A stretch of DNA of 64,000 bases from Caldilineaceae bacterium. Its GTDB lineage: Bacteria; Chloroflexota; Anaerolineae; Caldilineales; Caldilineaceae. Below are positions 33,186-42,623 of this stretch, one piece after another. Numbering within the stretch: the first letter of the stretch is position 1; each line of letters starts with the position of its first letter. Made by a program: the position numbers and the translations under genes. The notes under the pieces were generated by a model. It was not told where the DNA came from, ran no database searches, and was given only the letters and a program-made list of their open reading frames with translations. The stretch covers positions 62,001 to 126,000 of the forward strand of contig JAHBVF010000003.1 in NCBI GenBank assembly GCA_019637685.1. The letters run 5' to 3'.

Positions 33186-33221
33186 CAGTGGGTGATACGG
33201 TGGGTGATACAGTGGGTGATG
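33186..33221. repeat. 12-bp tandem repeat upstream of the 66-aa gene
   Basis: Three near-identical 12-base units (CAGTGGGTGATA, CGGTGGGTGATA, CAGTGGGTGATG) and a degenerate fourth. They lie about 110 bases upstream of the small gene. Period and size could suit a protein-binding array, but nothing else supports that. Confidence 0.75.
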
Positions 33222-33327
33222 TGGTGGTGTGCCACAGGTCTGCAGCGTACCCTTGTTCTCCTCCATTGTAGACCAGCTTTCCAAAAATGAAAACTCTGGC
33301 AAACCCTCGCATTCCCTACGCTTTGGG

Positions 33328-34185
33328 CTATCTGCTCCGCAGGACAGCCAAAACCAGTCCGGGATCGTCCGCAATCACGCCATCTGCGCCGAATTCGACC
33401 AGCAGGCGGACTGTCCACGGATGCGCCAGCGCGCCAAACCAGATATACACTTTGCGTCCCTCGTCGTGGGCCTGTCTGATCATCCACGGATACAGGAGAA
33501 CCATCTCCGCCATTGGGCACACGGCCCCCGCGTTGCCGGGCTGTTCGCGGCTCAGATTGAAATAGCCCAGCCCATAGAGGGCGCACAAAGGCAGTGCCGG
33601 GGCCGCTTCGTGCAGGCGGACAAGAGAGGCGGCGTCAAAGGATTGCACCACGGCCCGCTCTCCATAGCCAGCCGCGTCCAGTGCCTGGGCAATCTCCTGC
33701 TCAATGCCGGGATAGCGGGCGGGCGACTTGGCCTCCGGCATCAGGGCAATGCTGGTTTCTCCGGCCAGTTCCAGCACCTGGGCAAAGGAGGGAATCTGTT
33801 CGCCATTGCCCGCGTCCAACGCCTGCAACTGGGCCAGAGTGAGGTCGGCGACGCGCCCGCTGCCGTTGGTAGTGCGGTCAACGGTTGTGTCGTGGATGAC
33901 GACCAGATGACCGTCCGCGCTGCGCTGTACATCCATTTCCAGCATATCCGCGCCCGCCTCGATAGCGCTGCGGAAAGCAGCCAGCGTATTCTCCGGGGCA
34001 TGGGCCGAGTCGCCCCGGTGGGCAATCGCCAGCGAGCGAGCAGGAATCGGTCCCCGCAGAAGCAGATAGCTGCCGTAGTAGGCCAGGAGCAGAATGAAAA
34101 AGAGCGCGACAAATTGCGTGAGACAGCCCAGCCCACGGGTGAACCAATTGCCACTGCGTTGACGTCGCTCTGAACCGGAATACAT
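33328..34185 (-). CDS. Membrane-anchored glycerophosphodiester phosphodiesterase
   Basis: 285 aa. An N-terminal membrane segment (about 20-45, TQFVALFFILLLAYYGSYLLL) precedes a GDPD domain. Catalytic elements are AHRGDSAHAPENT (HRG and the Asn/Glu pair), EMDVQRSADGHLVVIHD with a metal ligand and the general-acid His, and later MPEAKSPA. The enzyme hydrolyses glycerophosphodiesters to glycerol-3-phosphate and alcohol. The membrane anchor suggests action at the membrane face. ATG 34185 is the last of several candidates on this strand. Confidence 0.85.
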   Translation of the reverse strand: MYSGSERRQRSGNWFTRGLGCLTQFVALFFILLLAYYGSYLLLRGPIPARSLAIAHRGDSAHAPENTLAAFRSAIEAGADMLEMDVQRSADGHLVVIHDTTVDRTTNGSGRVADLTLAQLQALDAGNGEQIPSFAQVLELAGETSIALMPEAKSPARYPGIEQEIAQALDAAGYGERAVVQSFDAASLVRLHEAAPALPLCALYGLGYFNLSREQPGNAGAVCPMAEMVLLYPWMIRQAHDEGRKVYIWFGALAHPWTVRLLVEFGADGVIADDPGLVLAVLRSR

Positions 34186-34252
34186 TTTTCTCTCAGTTGA
34201 CGTGATCGGTGTTCAGCCAGCGATGACGGGAGAATATCCAGGGACCGCATGA

Positions 34253-35071
34253 CTATTCTTTATTGAGCGTAGAGGAGCTATCCACCTTCACGGCCCGGGT
34301 GGCAATAAACATCTCCATATATTCGTGGAGTGCCATGCCCGGCCAACCGTCTTCGTAGAAACCAGTCAGGGCCAGGCCCGCTTCGATCTGGCCCGCGATC
34401 TGATCGGTCAGGGTATGCCCAAACTCCAGGGCCTCGTGCGCGGCCATATACGCCTTGCGCTCCGCCGGTGTAATGCTGGTCAGGTCCGAATAGGGCAGAC
34501 GGTGACGGACCTCCAGCACACCGTCGTCGGCTTTCTTCTGATCAAAAAGATAGAGAATGGGGTTGATAAAACCGGAAAGCAGCAGGCCGCCGGTCTTCAG
34601 CACCCGGGCGGCTTCCTGCCAGACAGGACGCACATCGGGCACAAACAGATTGGAGCAGGGATGAACGATGAGATCGAAGGTGTCGTCGGCAAAGTGGGAG
34701 AGATCGCGCATGTCGCCTTCGACCGTTGTGAGGGGAAGATTGTCACGCCGCGCCACTTCCCGATCCCGCGCCAACTGGCGGGGCGAATTGTCGAAAACCA
34801 CCACCGATGCACCCGCTTTCTCGCCAGCCGCGGCCAGGACGGGTCCCTGCTGCCCACCGCCAGAGGCCAGACAGAGAATGCGGGCGTTGCCGAACGGGGG
34901 AAACCATTCGGCGGGAATTGGCTTGACTGGCGTCAGCACAATCGACCAGTCGCCCTGGCGTGCCGCGGCCACGGTGGCCGTATCCACAGGCAATGTCCAT
35001 TCGCTCCCCAGTTCTACAGCCACATCCCAGGCCCGGCTGTTATAGCGGCGGATGTCCAGCGCTTGTGTCAC
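34253..35071 (-). CDS. Class I SAM-dependent methyltransferase
   Basis: 272 aa from GTG 35071, one base after the stop of the RAM-domain gene. Motif I is [19 protein letters not shown] (about 72-90), followed by [31 protein letters not shown] and [13 protein letters not shown]. It is close to methyltransferases annotated as UbiE/COQ5-like or small-molecule type. The acceptor is unknown. Strong translational coupling to the RAM-domain gene suggests joint regulation. Confidence 0.8.
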   Translation of the reverse strand: MTQALDIRRYNSRAWDVAVELGSEWTLPVDTATVAAARQGDWSIVLTPVKPIPAEWFPPFGNARILCLASGGGQQGPVLAAAGEKAGASVVVFDNSPRQLARDREVARRDNLPLTTVEGDMRDLSHFADDTFDLIVHPCSNLFVPDVRPVWQEAARVLKTGGLLLSGFINPILYLFDQKKADDGVLEVRHRLPYSDLTSITPAERKAYMAAHEALEFGHTLTDQIAGQIEAGLALTGFYEDGWPGMALHEYMEMFIATRAVKVDSSSTLNKE

Positions 35072-35072
35072 G

Positions 35073-35351
35073 TCAGTTCAGCCCGATAGAAAACATTGAA
35101 TCCAGATCGTGGCGGGAGAAGGCCCGAAATGCAATGAGGGTTTCTGTGTTGACGATCGCATCAATAGCACGGATCTGCTCAGTCACCAGCGTCGCCAAAT
35201 CGTCGTTGTTGGCGACACGAATAATCGCCACCAGATCGTAGCGCCCACCCACCGAATAGACTTCCGAGACGCCGGGCAGATCGGCCAGCGTCTCGGCCAC
35301 AGACGGAATACTGTCCCGCTTCACATTCATCAATATAACCGCATTGACCAT
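35073..35351 (-). CDS. Stand-alone Lrp/AsnC RAM-domain protein
   Basis: 92 aa. It has only the ligand-binding/oligomerisation half of Lrp/AsnC regulators: [35 protein letters not shown] and [14 protein letters not shown], a beta-alpha-beta-beta-alpha-beta fold. There is no DNA-binding helix-turn-helix, so it cannot act as a classic repressor. Such proteins may bind amino acids or modulate partner regulators. It is followed with a one-base gap by the methyltransferase gene. Confidence 0.85.
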   Translation of the reverse strand: MVNAVILMNVKRDSIPSVAETLADLPGVSEVYSVGGRYDLVAIIRVANNDDLATLVTEQIRAIDAIVNTETLIAFRAFSRHDLDSMFSIGLN

Positions 35352-35449
35352 CAGTCAATCCTTTCTTGGAAAAGCAATCAACAGATGACAGCCGCCCCTC
35401 TGGGCCATCATCTGTTGATTGTAGAGCAACCATTCAGATAGCACAAGCG

Positions 35450-38400
35450 TCAATCGGCAACGCTTTCAGTCACTGTAAACAGCCCGCCGCTGCTGCGTCC
35501 CCACACATCCGGAAAGTACATCAGTTCCGCCCGCGCGGGCAAAACCCGATATTCGCCGGGGGTGGAAGCCCGCACCTGGAATGTATAGTCGTAGCTGCCC
35601 GCGGCCAGGTGATCCGCAAAGAGCGCCACTTTCTCATCCCGGATGTCAGTCTGAGTGGGAACCCAATGACGCCACCAGAATTCCTGCCAGGGATCAAGAC
35701 CGTCTGTGCCGAAGTCCGGCCCGGCAAACTCATTGCTGGTGGTTGCCAGCCGCGGGTCGATGGCCTCCGTCCCCGCGGGGATAGGCACTTCCAGCAGGAG
35801 GAAGTGGGCGTCGGTGGGCACATTCAGGCTGACAGTCACGCTCAGCACATCCCCCACAGCCGCGCTGTTGACCGGCGACCCATCCGCGGCCAGAATGCGA
35901 CGGCTGACCACCAGCCCCCGGTCCCGGGCGGAGATGGCCGTGGCGTCCAGGAAGTAGCGCAGTTGCGCTGTGTAGTAGAGCTGCCCACTGTCGTTGCTGC
36001 GGCTCAGGTGCAGGGCGTTGGCTTCGTCGCGCAGCAGATCGGCCACATCCGATTGCAGCGAAATCGCCTCGCCCACATTGGCCCGATCCACACTGCCCGC
36101 GCCCCACTCTTCGCGGTTGAGCGTCACTTGCCAGTCGTAGACCCCCTCCAGTTCGCCGCTGTTCTCCATCCAGCCGGTCAGGGCGATGATAGCCCAGGCG
36201 TTTTCCTGGGTGGTAGCCCAGCGCCCGCTCTGTCGGCCTACCATCAGCCAGCGCACGGCCTGGGGCAGGAGCGGATCGTCGGGGCGCAGCCGGTTGAAGG
36301 CGTGGAGCACAATCGCGGTCGTGCGCAAATCTGTATTCATCGACCACCAGTCGGTGTTCGTCTCCTGCCAGTGCGCGCCGCTGGCCGAGAGCACTGCCTG
36401 CCCGGCGATGTCATCCAGCAGCGTCTGAATACGGGTATCGACTTTCTTTACATCCACTTTGTCCAGGGCCAGAGCCAGCAAAGCTTTGCCGTAGATGTCC
36501 AGCCGCTCCCGCTCGTCGTAGAGGGTGCTCATCCGTCCCGGATCGCCCTCGCCCATCTCGGCCAGAACAAAGTGGGCAAAGGCCATTTGGTTGAGGGTGT
36601 ACCACTCCTCGACCTGAGAAGGGGGCAGCCAGTTCAGTTCCAGATAGCCAATGCCATTGGCCAGCGTATTGTCGGGCACAGAATAGCCCGCTTCTTTGGC
36701 CGTCCACAGACTCCACAGGACATAACTGGTGATATAGCGATCGCTCATCAAATTCGCCCACCAGCCCCAGCCCCCGTCCGGGTTCTGCCAGTTGACCAGT
36801 TTTTGCAGCCCGACGCTCAACTGCTCGTCCAGATCGGACTGGAGCGTCGGGTTTTCCACATCCAGCTTTTTCAGGGCCAGAGTAGTGACCAGATTGGGCA
36901 GGAAGCGGCTGACCGTCTGCTCCACACATTCGTAGGGGTAGTGCTTCAGGTAGTCCAGCCCGCCCAGCATTCCCGCGGCCAGGCTTGGCTCGACGACAAC
37001 ACGCAGATCGCCGTTCTCCGTGGCCGCGGCAGGCACGCGGATGGCTTCCAGTCGCCCGCTCTCCGGCACGCTGCCCGATGTGCCGACGACTTCCGGCGTC
37101 GCGTAGCGTTCGACCGGGAGGGTCAATTTCACGGCGTCATCAAAGCTGTGGGCAGTGGCGGTGAAAAGAATCTCCACATTCTCGGCGTCCTGGCCGACTT
37201 CAATCACCCGGTACATTTCCGCCTGCCCGGCCACATCCAGCCCTGCGGTCAGGGGATCGTTGCTGCCGACAAATGTCGCGCCCTTCACATCCGCGGTAAT
37301 CGTCACATCGCCCAAATCGTCGCGGGTGGTGTTCTGGGCCAGCACGCCAATGCGCACCCGATCCCCCGCGGTGAAGAAGCGGGGCAGAATGGGACGCAGA
37401 AGCAGTTCTTTGCTGGCGGTCACGTCATCGAAAGCGTCGCCCACGCGGGTGTCGTCGCTGGCACCGCGCACAGCCAGCCGCCAGGTGGTCAGGTTGTCGG
37501 GCAGGGTGACACTGAAGGTAGCTGTGCCGTTCACACCCGTCACCAACGCGGCCCGCCAGATCGCGAGATCAGCGAAGTTCTGGCGCAAGCTGAGCGCGCC
37601 TTCGGGGCCGCCGCCGCCGCCGCCTTTGCCCCCTTCGCTCAACTGCTGGTTGAGCCGGTCCTGATTGATTGTCAGAAGCGCGCCGGTAGTCACGCCCAGG
37701 GGCAGTTGGTAGTAAAACTGATCCATCAACGAGCGGTTGTCGCCCGCGGCCAGGCTGAGCACAGCTTTGTCCACCAGCGCCACACTCAACTCCGCACCGG
37801 CCACTGGCGCGCCACTGCTGTCGGAAACAGTCAGCGTATAGGCGACGGATTCACCCGGACGGGCGGTCGCAGCCCCCATCTGTTCCACCGAATTTTCGAC
37901 GCCGATAGTCAGTTCCTTTTCGGCCGCGTCCACCGGCAGGAGCAGATAGCCCACCCGCATGGCCGGGGTAGGATTGGTTTCGTCCACACCCTTCACCAGC
38001 ACGACACTGACGTAGAGATTGGGGATGTGCTCGGACTGGATAGGGATTTCCAATGTTTCGCTGTTGCCTTCCAGCACGCGCACGCTGCTTTCCAGAATGC
38101 CGCCCCGCTCCAGCGTGACCAGCGCATTGACCGGGCCAGTGAAGGGGCTGGGGATGAGAATTTTGGCTGTGTCACCGGGCGCATAGCTCTTTTTGTCGGC
38201 CACCAGTTCCAGCCGGTCGTTGTTGTCCCGGGGCCAGGCCACAAAGCCCGACGCACCGCTGCTCACCCAGACAAAGACGCCGCTGCTGGTGGGGTTGCCC
38301 CCGGCGTCCTCGCCAGAGACAGCGACCAGATATTGGCCGCCCGTTTCCGGCGTCCACAGGAATTCGCCGTTGCCGGTAGCGTCGGTGGCAGCCGTGCCGG

Positions 38401-41400
38401 TGTAGACCGGCGTCTTCTCCACACTCGTCTCCCAATAATAAGAGCCATCCGCGGCCTGGGCATAGACGCTGTTCCAGCGGTAGTCGTAGACCACCACATC
38501 CAGCGCGGCGTCGGCCAGGGGTGCGTTGTCCGGAGTCAGGCTGACCAGATCGAAGCCCAGTTCCGTGTCGGCCACGCCCACGTACTCCTGTGGACTGACG
38601 CCGATATAAAGCTGGCTGCGGTGAACGGGTACGCTTGTGCGCCCGCTGACAAACTGGTTGGAAGGGGACTGAACAGTCACATCGAAGGTCCAGTTCTGGC
38701 TGCGGCTGGCTTGGGCCAGTTCCGCGGGGACTTCGATCACCAGTCGCCCGTCGCCATCGGTGACGCCTTCGCCCTCCTGCATCAGCCCGCCGGAGAAGCC
38801 GCCAAAGGGATCGCTGCTCTGGTCGTCCAGTTCCACCGGTTCAAAGCTGTAATAGCGGCCCGCGGGGGCGTCGGCCCAGAAGTGGAAATAGGGTTCGGCC
38901 AGCAGACGCCAGGTAACAGGCGCAGACGCCAACGGACCGCCGCTGAAGTAGCGGGCATCCACCGCGATCTGCACGGTTTCGCCCTGTATGTATGCGGGCT
39001 GGGCGCTCTCCACGCCGATCTCGAATTCGGGTGCCCGGTATTCGGCCACCTGGAAGTTCGTGCCGCCATAGGCCGAACGGTCGCCAGCCAGGGGGATACG
39101 CACCTCCACGCCGTAGTAGCCTGTGGCCGCGGCGTCGGCCAGGGCCAGCTCGCCGTTGACTGTGCCGTGCTCATTGACCGGGAACTCCCGATCCACCAGC
39201 ACATTGCCCCGGTCGTCCCGGATGGTTACCCAGACAGGCATTCCCACCGGTGGCAACTGGTATGTGTCGTTCTGGACAAGACGGACAATCCCCTTCCAAT
39301 AAACGGTCTGGCCGGGACGGTAGATGGGGCGATCCGTATAGAAAGCACTGCGCACTTCATCGCCGACCAGATTGATGGACAGTCCCCACTGCCAGCCGGC
39401 AATGCCGTCTTCCCAGGCCGAAGAGGTGAGCGCGAAATGTTCGTCGCCCGGTTCGCCGCTGATGGCAATCACCGGCAGCCAGGGCTGTTCCCGATTGGCG
39501 TCCAGAGGAACCGATGCTATGCCGTTGCCATCGGTCTGCCCGGAGCCAATGTCACGGCTTTCTTCCCAAAAGCGCACCGGCTGATCCGCCACCGCCGCGC
39601 CAGTGAGCAGGTCGGTCTGCCAGGCCAGGCTCTCGCCTTCCCCCGCCCGCTTGAAGAGCAGATTGTCGTTGCTCAGCACAATCATTGCCTGAGCATAGCG
39701 TTCGGCATCGGGATCGGAGGAGGGCGGCAGGGCCACTTGCAGCAGATAGACGCCCGTGGGCAGCCGTTCGCCGTTGTCGTCCGTGAGGAAGAAGAGGTGT
39801 TGGCCCAGTTCGTTGACCTCGGCCGCGGTGGGAATCGTGCGCTCCCAGATCAGCGAGTCCTGGGGGGTTGGGTGCTGATAGTTGCGCCAGGTCTGCCACT
39901 GGTCCTGGCCGAGCAGGCGCAGAATTTCGCCTTCGGGCAGGCTATAAAGCCCGATGTCCAGGCTGGGCATATTGCGATAGTAGAGGCTGATCCGGCTGTC
40001 GGTATAGACGCTGAAATGGGTGAAACGAGGAACGTTCAACTGAACCAGCGGCGCGCGATCCCCTGTGGTGAAATTCAAAGTATAGTCGTCGCCCAGCCGG
40101 TTGCCATAGATGTCGGCGATGTCCCCGCCCAGTGTGACAGTGTAGGCGCTGCGGGGCTGCATAGACCAGTTCAGATAGAGTTCGTTGCTATAGGGCGAAA
40201 AGTAGCTGTAGACGGCTGTGCTGGTGACTGCCGGGCTAATGCTCACATTGTCCAGAACAGTCGTCATGCTCAGGTTGCCGGTGAAGCGCACAGTAATGCC
40301 AGCTTCCGGCGAGACTTCCTCGCGGCCGTCCTGGGGATCTGTGCTGGCGATGCCGGGCAGCGCAACCACCTGGAAGGTATTGCGCCATTCGGCACGCAGA
40401 TTGCCCACGCCCGAAAACGAGAGAGCATCCGTGCCCACAATCACGAGATAGCGTCCGCCAAATGTCAACGGCGCGTCCGGGGTGAAAGTGAAACTGTCGC
40501 CCGCGGCCGTCCAGTCGAAGGAGCCGGTGACAGCCTCGCCCTCGCCCCGCGCGTGGAGCAACTGAAAGGCGGCTTCGGTGCTGGACTGATCCATCGGCTG
40601 GCTGAATTGCACGGTCACAACGCTGTCGGGGGCCGCATCCGATGTGTCGGACGGGGTGGAACTGATGGCGACAGGCGCGGCGGTGGTGAAGCTGAATTCC
40701 GTCGGGTCCTGGGCCAGTGCGTCCCCAGCCAGGGATTGGATGCCTGCTACGCTTACTTTGTATTCCGTAGACCCCGCCAGCCCATTCTCTGGCTGGAAGC
40801 GGTAGATACTGGTGTTGACCCACGCGCCGCTGCCAGCCACGGCTGGCTCGATTGTCAAAGGGTTGGGCAGATCGGTCTGATCGTCAATCCCGCTGAGGGG
40901 GACGACCGGCTGATTGAAGATGACAACGATCGGTGTGTTGGCCGCAACTTCCTCACTGCCATCGCTGGGCTGGGTGCTGGTGACAAGAAAGGGTGCGGGG
41001 CTGACCAGTTCGACAGTCACTTCCCCGGCCAGGGATTGCCCGTCGGTTGAAACAATCTGCGGGCCGAGGGTGAAGCGATAGCGGGTGTCGGGCAGGGGCG
41101 CTTCTTCGACTGTATAGGTCAGGGTTGCGCCGTCCACCGCGGCAACACCGCCCACGGCTGGCTCGACACGCAAACCGGCTGTGCTGGACAGGTCCAGCGC
41201 CGCGTCGAAGGTGAAGACAACTGCTTCTCCCCGCCAGGCCGCGCCGTCGCCAGGTTCGGTGGACAGCAGTACCAGCGGCAGGGCAGGTTCAGGCGCGGCG
41301 GGAAGAGAGGGCGCATTCGTCGCTGTTGGCTCTGCAGGTGTTGGCTCGATATCTGTTGGCAGCGGCGTGGCAGTCTCAGCCAGCGGTGCAACTGCGACCG

Positions 41401-42487
41401 GTTCAGCCTTTGCGGCTCCGGTCGTAGCCACGGCGGCCTGCGTGGGCGTGGGTGTATCCGCCTGCTTCGGCGAAATGGATAGGGAGAGAACCACTTTCTG
41501 GTCAGTGGCTGTCGCGGTGGCAGTTGGCTCGTCGGTCGCGGTCGGCGTAGACGTGGCGGTCGGTTCCGGTGTACTCGTATCCGTGGGCGTGGCCGTCGGT
41601 TCCGGTGTGTGGGTAGCCGTCGGGGTTGCAGTTTCCGTCGGCGTCTCTGTTGGAATTTCTGTTGGAATTTCTGTCGGGACTTCCGCAGGCGTTGCCGTGG
41701 GTTCGGGCAAGGGAGATTCCGTGAGCGTTGCGCTTGCTTCTACCACTGGCGCAACCGTTTCTACGGGCACAGCCGTTTCTGATGCTGGCGGCGTGACCGT
41801 CTCGGACACGGGTGTGCTGGCGGCAATGTCCCGCTGTTCCGCCGCGGCCGCCGCGATCTGGGCCGCAATCGGCGGCAGGGTGGCATCAGCATCGGGTGTG
41901 GCTACTGGGCTTTCCGACGTGCTGCCGGGCACAGTCGGCGCGGAGGCCCCGGATGATGCAGTGGCAGGTTCATTGGTCGGCGCGGCCGTCGGCTCGTCCG
42001 TCGCGGTCGCTGCTTCCGCGACGGTGGCAGTCGGCCCATCGGTGGACGTAGCGGTCGGCTGGTCGGTGGCGGTGGCTATCGTCTCGGCGGTCGCGGTCGG
42101 CTCTTCTGTGGGTGATTCTGTGGGTGCAGCTGTGGGTATAGCCGTCGGCTCAGCAGTCGGTTCGTCGGTGGGTGTCGCTGTTGGCTCATCAGTTGCTGTA
42201 GCTTCCAGTGCGGCTGTAGGCTCGGGCGCGGCCTGGGCCACAGAAGCCAACGACCAGGACGAAAGACCCTGCCACGCGGACGGAGGCCCCGGGGTAAAGG
42301 CAGGAATGGGCGTACTTACCTCTGCCAAAATGCTCGCGGAACGGGTGGGCAGGGAGCCGCCTTCGCTGAGCGGGACGAGTGTGGCCGTGGGCGACACCGT
42401 GACGGGCTGGGGCGCGCAGGCGCTCAGCAACAGAGCCAGGACAAGGCCGAGGACAATTGTGATTCGTTGGGTCTGGGTCTTCATCAT
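35450..42487 (-). CDS. Bacterial alpha-2-macroglobulin lipoprotein
   Basis: 2345 aa from ATG 42487, with AGGAG five bases upstream. A lipoprotein signal ends at LLLSAC (about residue 24). A very long Thr/Glu/Pro linker (about 25-380) with PTATPTDEPTAEPTA-like repeats follows, then macroglobulin-type beta domains, a Gly-rich patch (EGGKGGGGGGPEG, about 1610-1625) and the thioester region YECVEQTV, whose Cys and Gln (about 1850) would form the thioester. The C-terminus is the usual receptor-binding-like domain. It is thought to trap incoming proteases at the cell surface. Linkage to PBP1C matches the yfhM-pbpC pair. Confidence 0.9.
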   Translation of the reverse strand: MMKTQTQRITIVLGLVLALLLSACAPQPVTVSPTATLVPLSEGGSLPTRSASILAEVSTPIPAFTPGPPSAWQGLSSWSLASVAQAAPEPTAALEATATDEPTATPTDEPTAEPTAIPTAAPTESPTEEPTATAETIATATDQPTATSTDGPTATVAEAATATDEPTAAPTNEPATASSGASAPTVPGSTSESPVATPDADATLPPIAAQIAAAAAEQRDIAASTPVSETVTPPASETAVPVETVAPVVEASATLTESPLPEPTATPAEVPTEIPTEIPTETPTETATPTATHTPEPTATPTDTSTPEPTATSTPTATDEPTATATATDQKVVLSLSISPKQADTPTPTQAAVATTGAAKAEPVAVAPLAETATPLPTDIEPTPAEPTATNAPSLPAAPEPALPLVLLSTEPGDGAAWRGEAVVFTFDAALDLSSTAGLRVEPAVGGVAAVDGATLTYTVEEAPLPDTRYRFTLGPQIVSTDGQSLAGEVTVELVSPAPFLVTSTQPSDGSEEVAANTPIVVIFNQPVVPLSGIDDQTDLPNPLTIEPAVAGSGAWVNTSIYRFQPENGLAGSTEYKVSVAGIQSLAGDALAQDPTEFSFTTAAPVAISSTPSDTSDAAPDSVVTVQFSQPMDQSSTEAAFQLLHARGEGEAVTGSFDWTAAGDSFTFTPDAPLTFGGRYLVIVGTDALSFSGVGNLRAEWRNTFQVVALPGIASTDPQDGREEVSPEAGITVRFTGNLSMTTVLDNVSISPAVTSTAVYSYFSPYSNELYLNWSMQPRSAYTVTLGGDIADIYGNRLGDDYTLNFTTGDRAPLVQLNVPRFTHFSVYTDSRISLYYRNMPSLDIGLYSLPEGEILRLLGQDQWQTWRNYQHPTPQDSLIWERTIPTAAEVNELGQHLFFLTDDNGERLPTGVYLLQVALPPSSDPDAERYAQAMIVLSNDNLLFKRAGEGESLAWQTDLLTGAAVADQPVRFWEESRDIGSGQTDGNGIASVPLDANREQPWLPVIAISGEPGDEHFALTSSAWEDGIAGWQWGLSINLVGDEVRSAFYTDRPIYRPGQTVYWKGIVRLVQNDTYQLPPVGMPVWVTIRDDRGNVLVDREFPVNEHGTVNGELALADAAATGYYGVEVRIPLAGDRSAYGGTNFQVAEYRAPEFEIGVESAQPAYIQGETVQIAVDARYFSGGPLASAPVTWRLLAEPYFHFWADAPAGRYYSFEPVELDDQSSDPFGGFSGGLMQEGEGVTDGDGRLVIEVPAELAQASRSQNWTFDVTVQSPSNQFVSGRTSVPVHRSQLYIGVSPQEYVGVADTELGFDLVSLTPDNAPLADAALDVVVYDYRWNSVYAQAADGSYYWETSVEKTPVYTGTAATDATGNGEFLWTPETGGQYLVAVSGEDAGGNPTSSGVFVWVSSGASGFVAWPRDNNDRLELVADKKSYAPGDTAKILIPSPFTGPVNALVTLERGGILESSVRVLEGNSETLEIPIQSEHIPNLYVSVVLVKGVDETNPTPAMRVGYLLLPVDAAEKELTIGVENSVEQMGAATARPGESVAYTLTVSDSSGAPVAGAELSVALVDKAVLSLAAGDNRSLMDQFYYQLPLGVTTGALLTINQDRLNQQLSEGGKGGGGGGPEGALSLRQNFADLAIWRAALVTGVNGTATFSVTLPDNLTTWRLAVRGASDDTRVGDAFDDVTASKELLLRPILPRFFTAGDRVRIGVLAQNTTRDDLGDVTITADVKGATFVGSNDPLTAGLDVAGQAEMYRVIEVGQDAENVEILFTATAHSFDDAVKLTLPVERYATPEVVGTSGSVPESGRLEAIRVPAAATENGDLRVVVEPSLAAGMLGGLDYLKHYPYECVEQTVSRFLPNLVTTLALKKLDVENPTLQSDLDEQLSVGLQKLVNWQNPDGGWGWWANLMSDRYITSYVLWSLWTAKEAGYSVPDNTLANGIGYLELNWLPPSQVEEWYTLNQMAFAHFVLAEMGEGDPGRMSTLYDERERLDIYGKALLALALDKVDVKKVDTRIQTLLDDIAGQAVLSASGAHWQETNTDWWSMNTDLRTTAIVLHAFNRLRPDDPLLPQAVRWLMVGRQSGRWATTQENAWAIIALTGWMENSGELEGVYDWQVTLNREEWGAGSVDRANVGEAISLQSDVADLLRDEANALHLSRSNDSGQLYYTAQLRYFLDATAISARDRGLVVSRRILAADGSPVNSAAVGDVLSVTVSLNVPTDAHFLLLEVPIPAGTEAIDPRLATTSNEFAGPDFGTDGLDPWQEFWWRHWVPTQTDIRDEKVALFADHLAAGSYDYTFQVRASTPGEYRVLPARAELMYFPDVWGRSSGGLFTVTESVAD

Positions 42488-42623
42488 TCTATCTCCTACA
42501 GCGGGGAACACTGGAAACTCACCCTACATAAATTATGTGGCATTCATAACAATATTTTTAAAGTGAAAAATTTTAGTAAAACAGATGTCTGGATTGCCAC
42601 GCCCGGAAAGGTCACGAATATCT

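Noticed and set aside
33186-33221. Start of a CRISPR array
   Set aside because: Units are 12 bases with no spacers, and no cas genes are in the window.
35366-41050. A 1894-codon plus-strand open frame
   Set aside because: It is antisense to the alpha-2-macroglobulin gene. Its composition (His, Gln, Pro-rich) and lack of any family motif show it is a shadow of GC-rich coding DNA.
41400-42380. A DNA-level tandem repeat array
   Set aside because: The periodicity follows the Pro/Thr/Glu codons of the alpha-2-macroglobulin stalk and varies in sequence. It is better described as protein low complexity.
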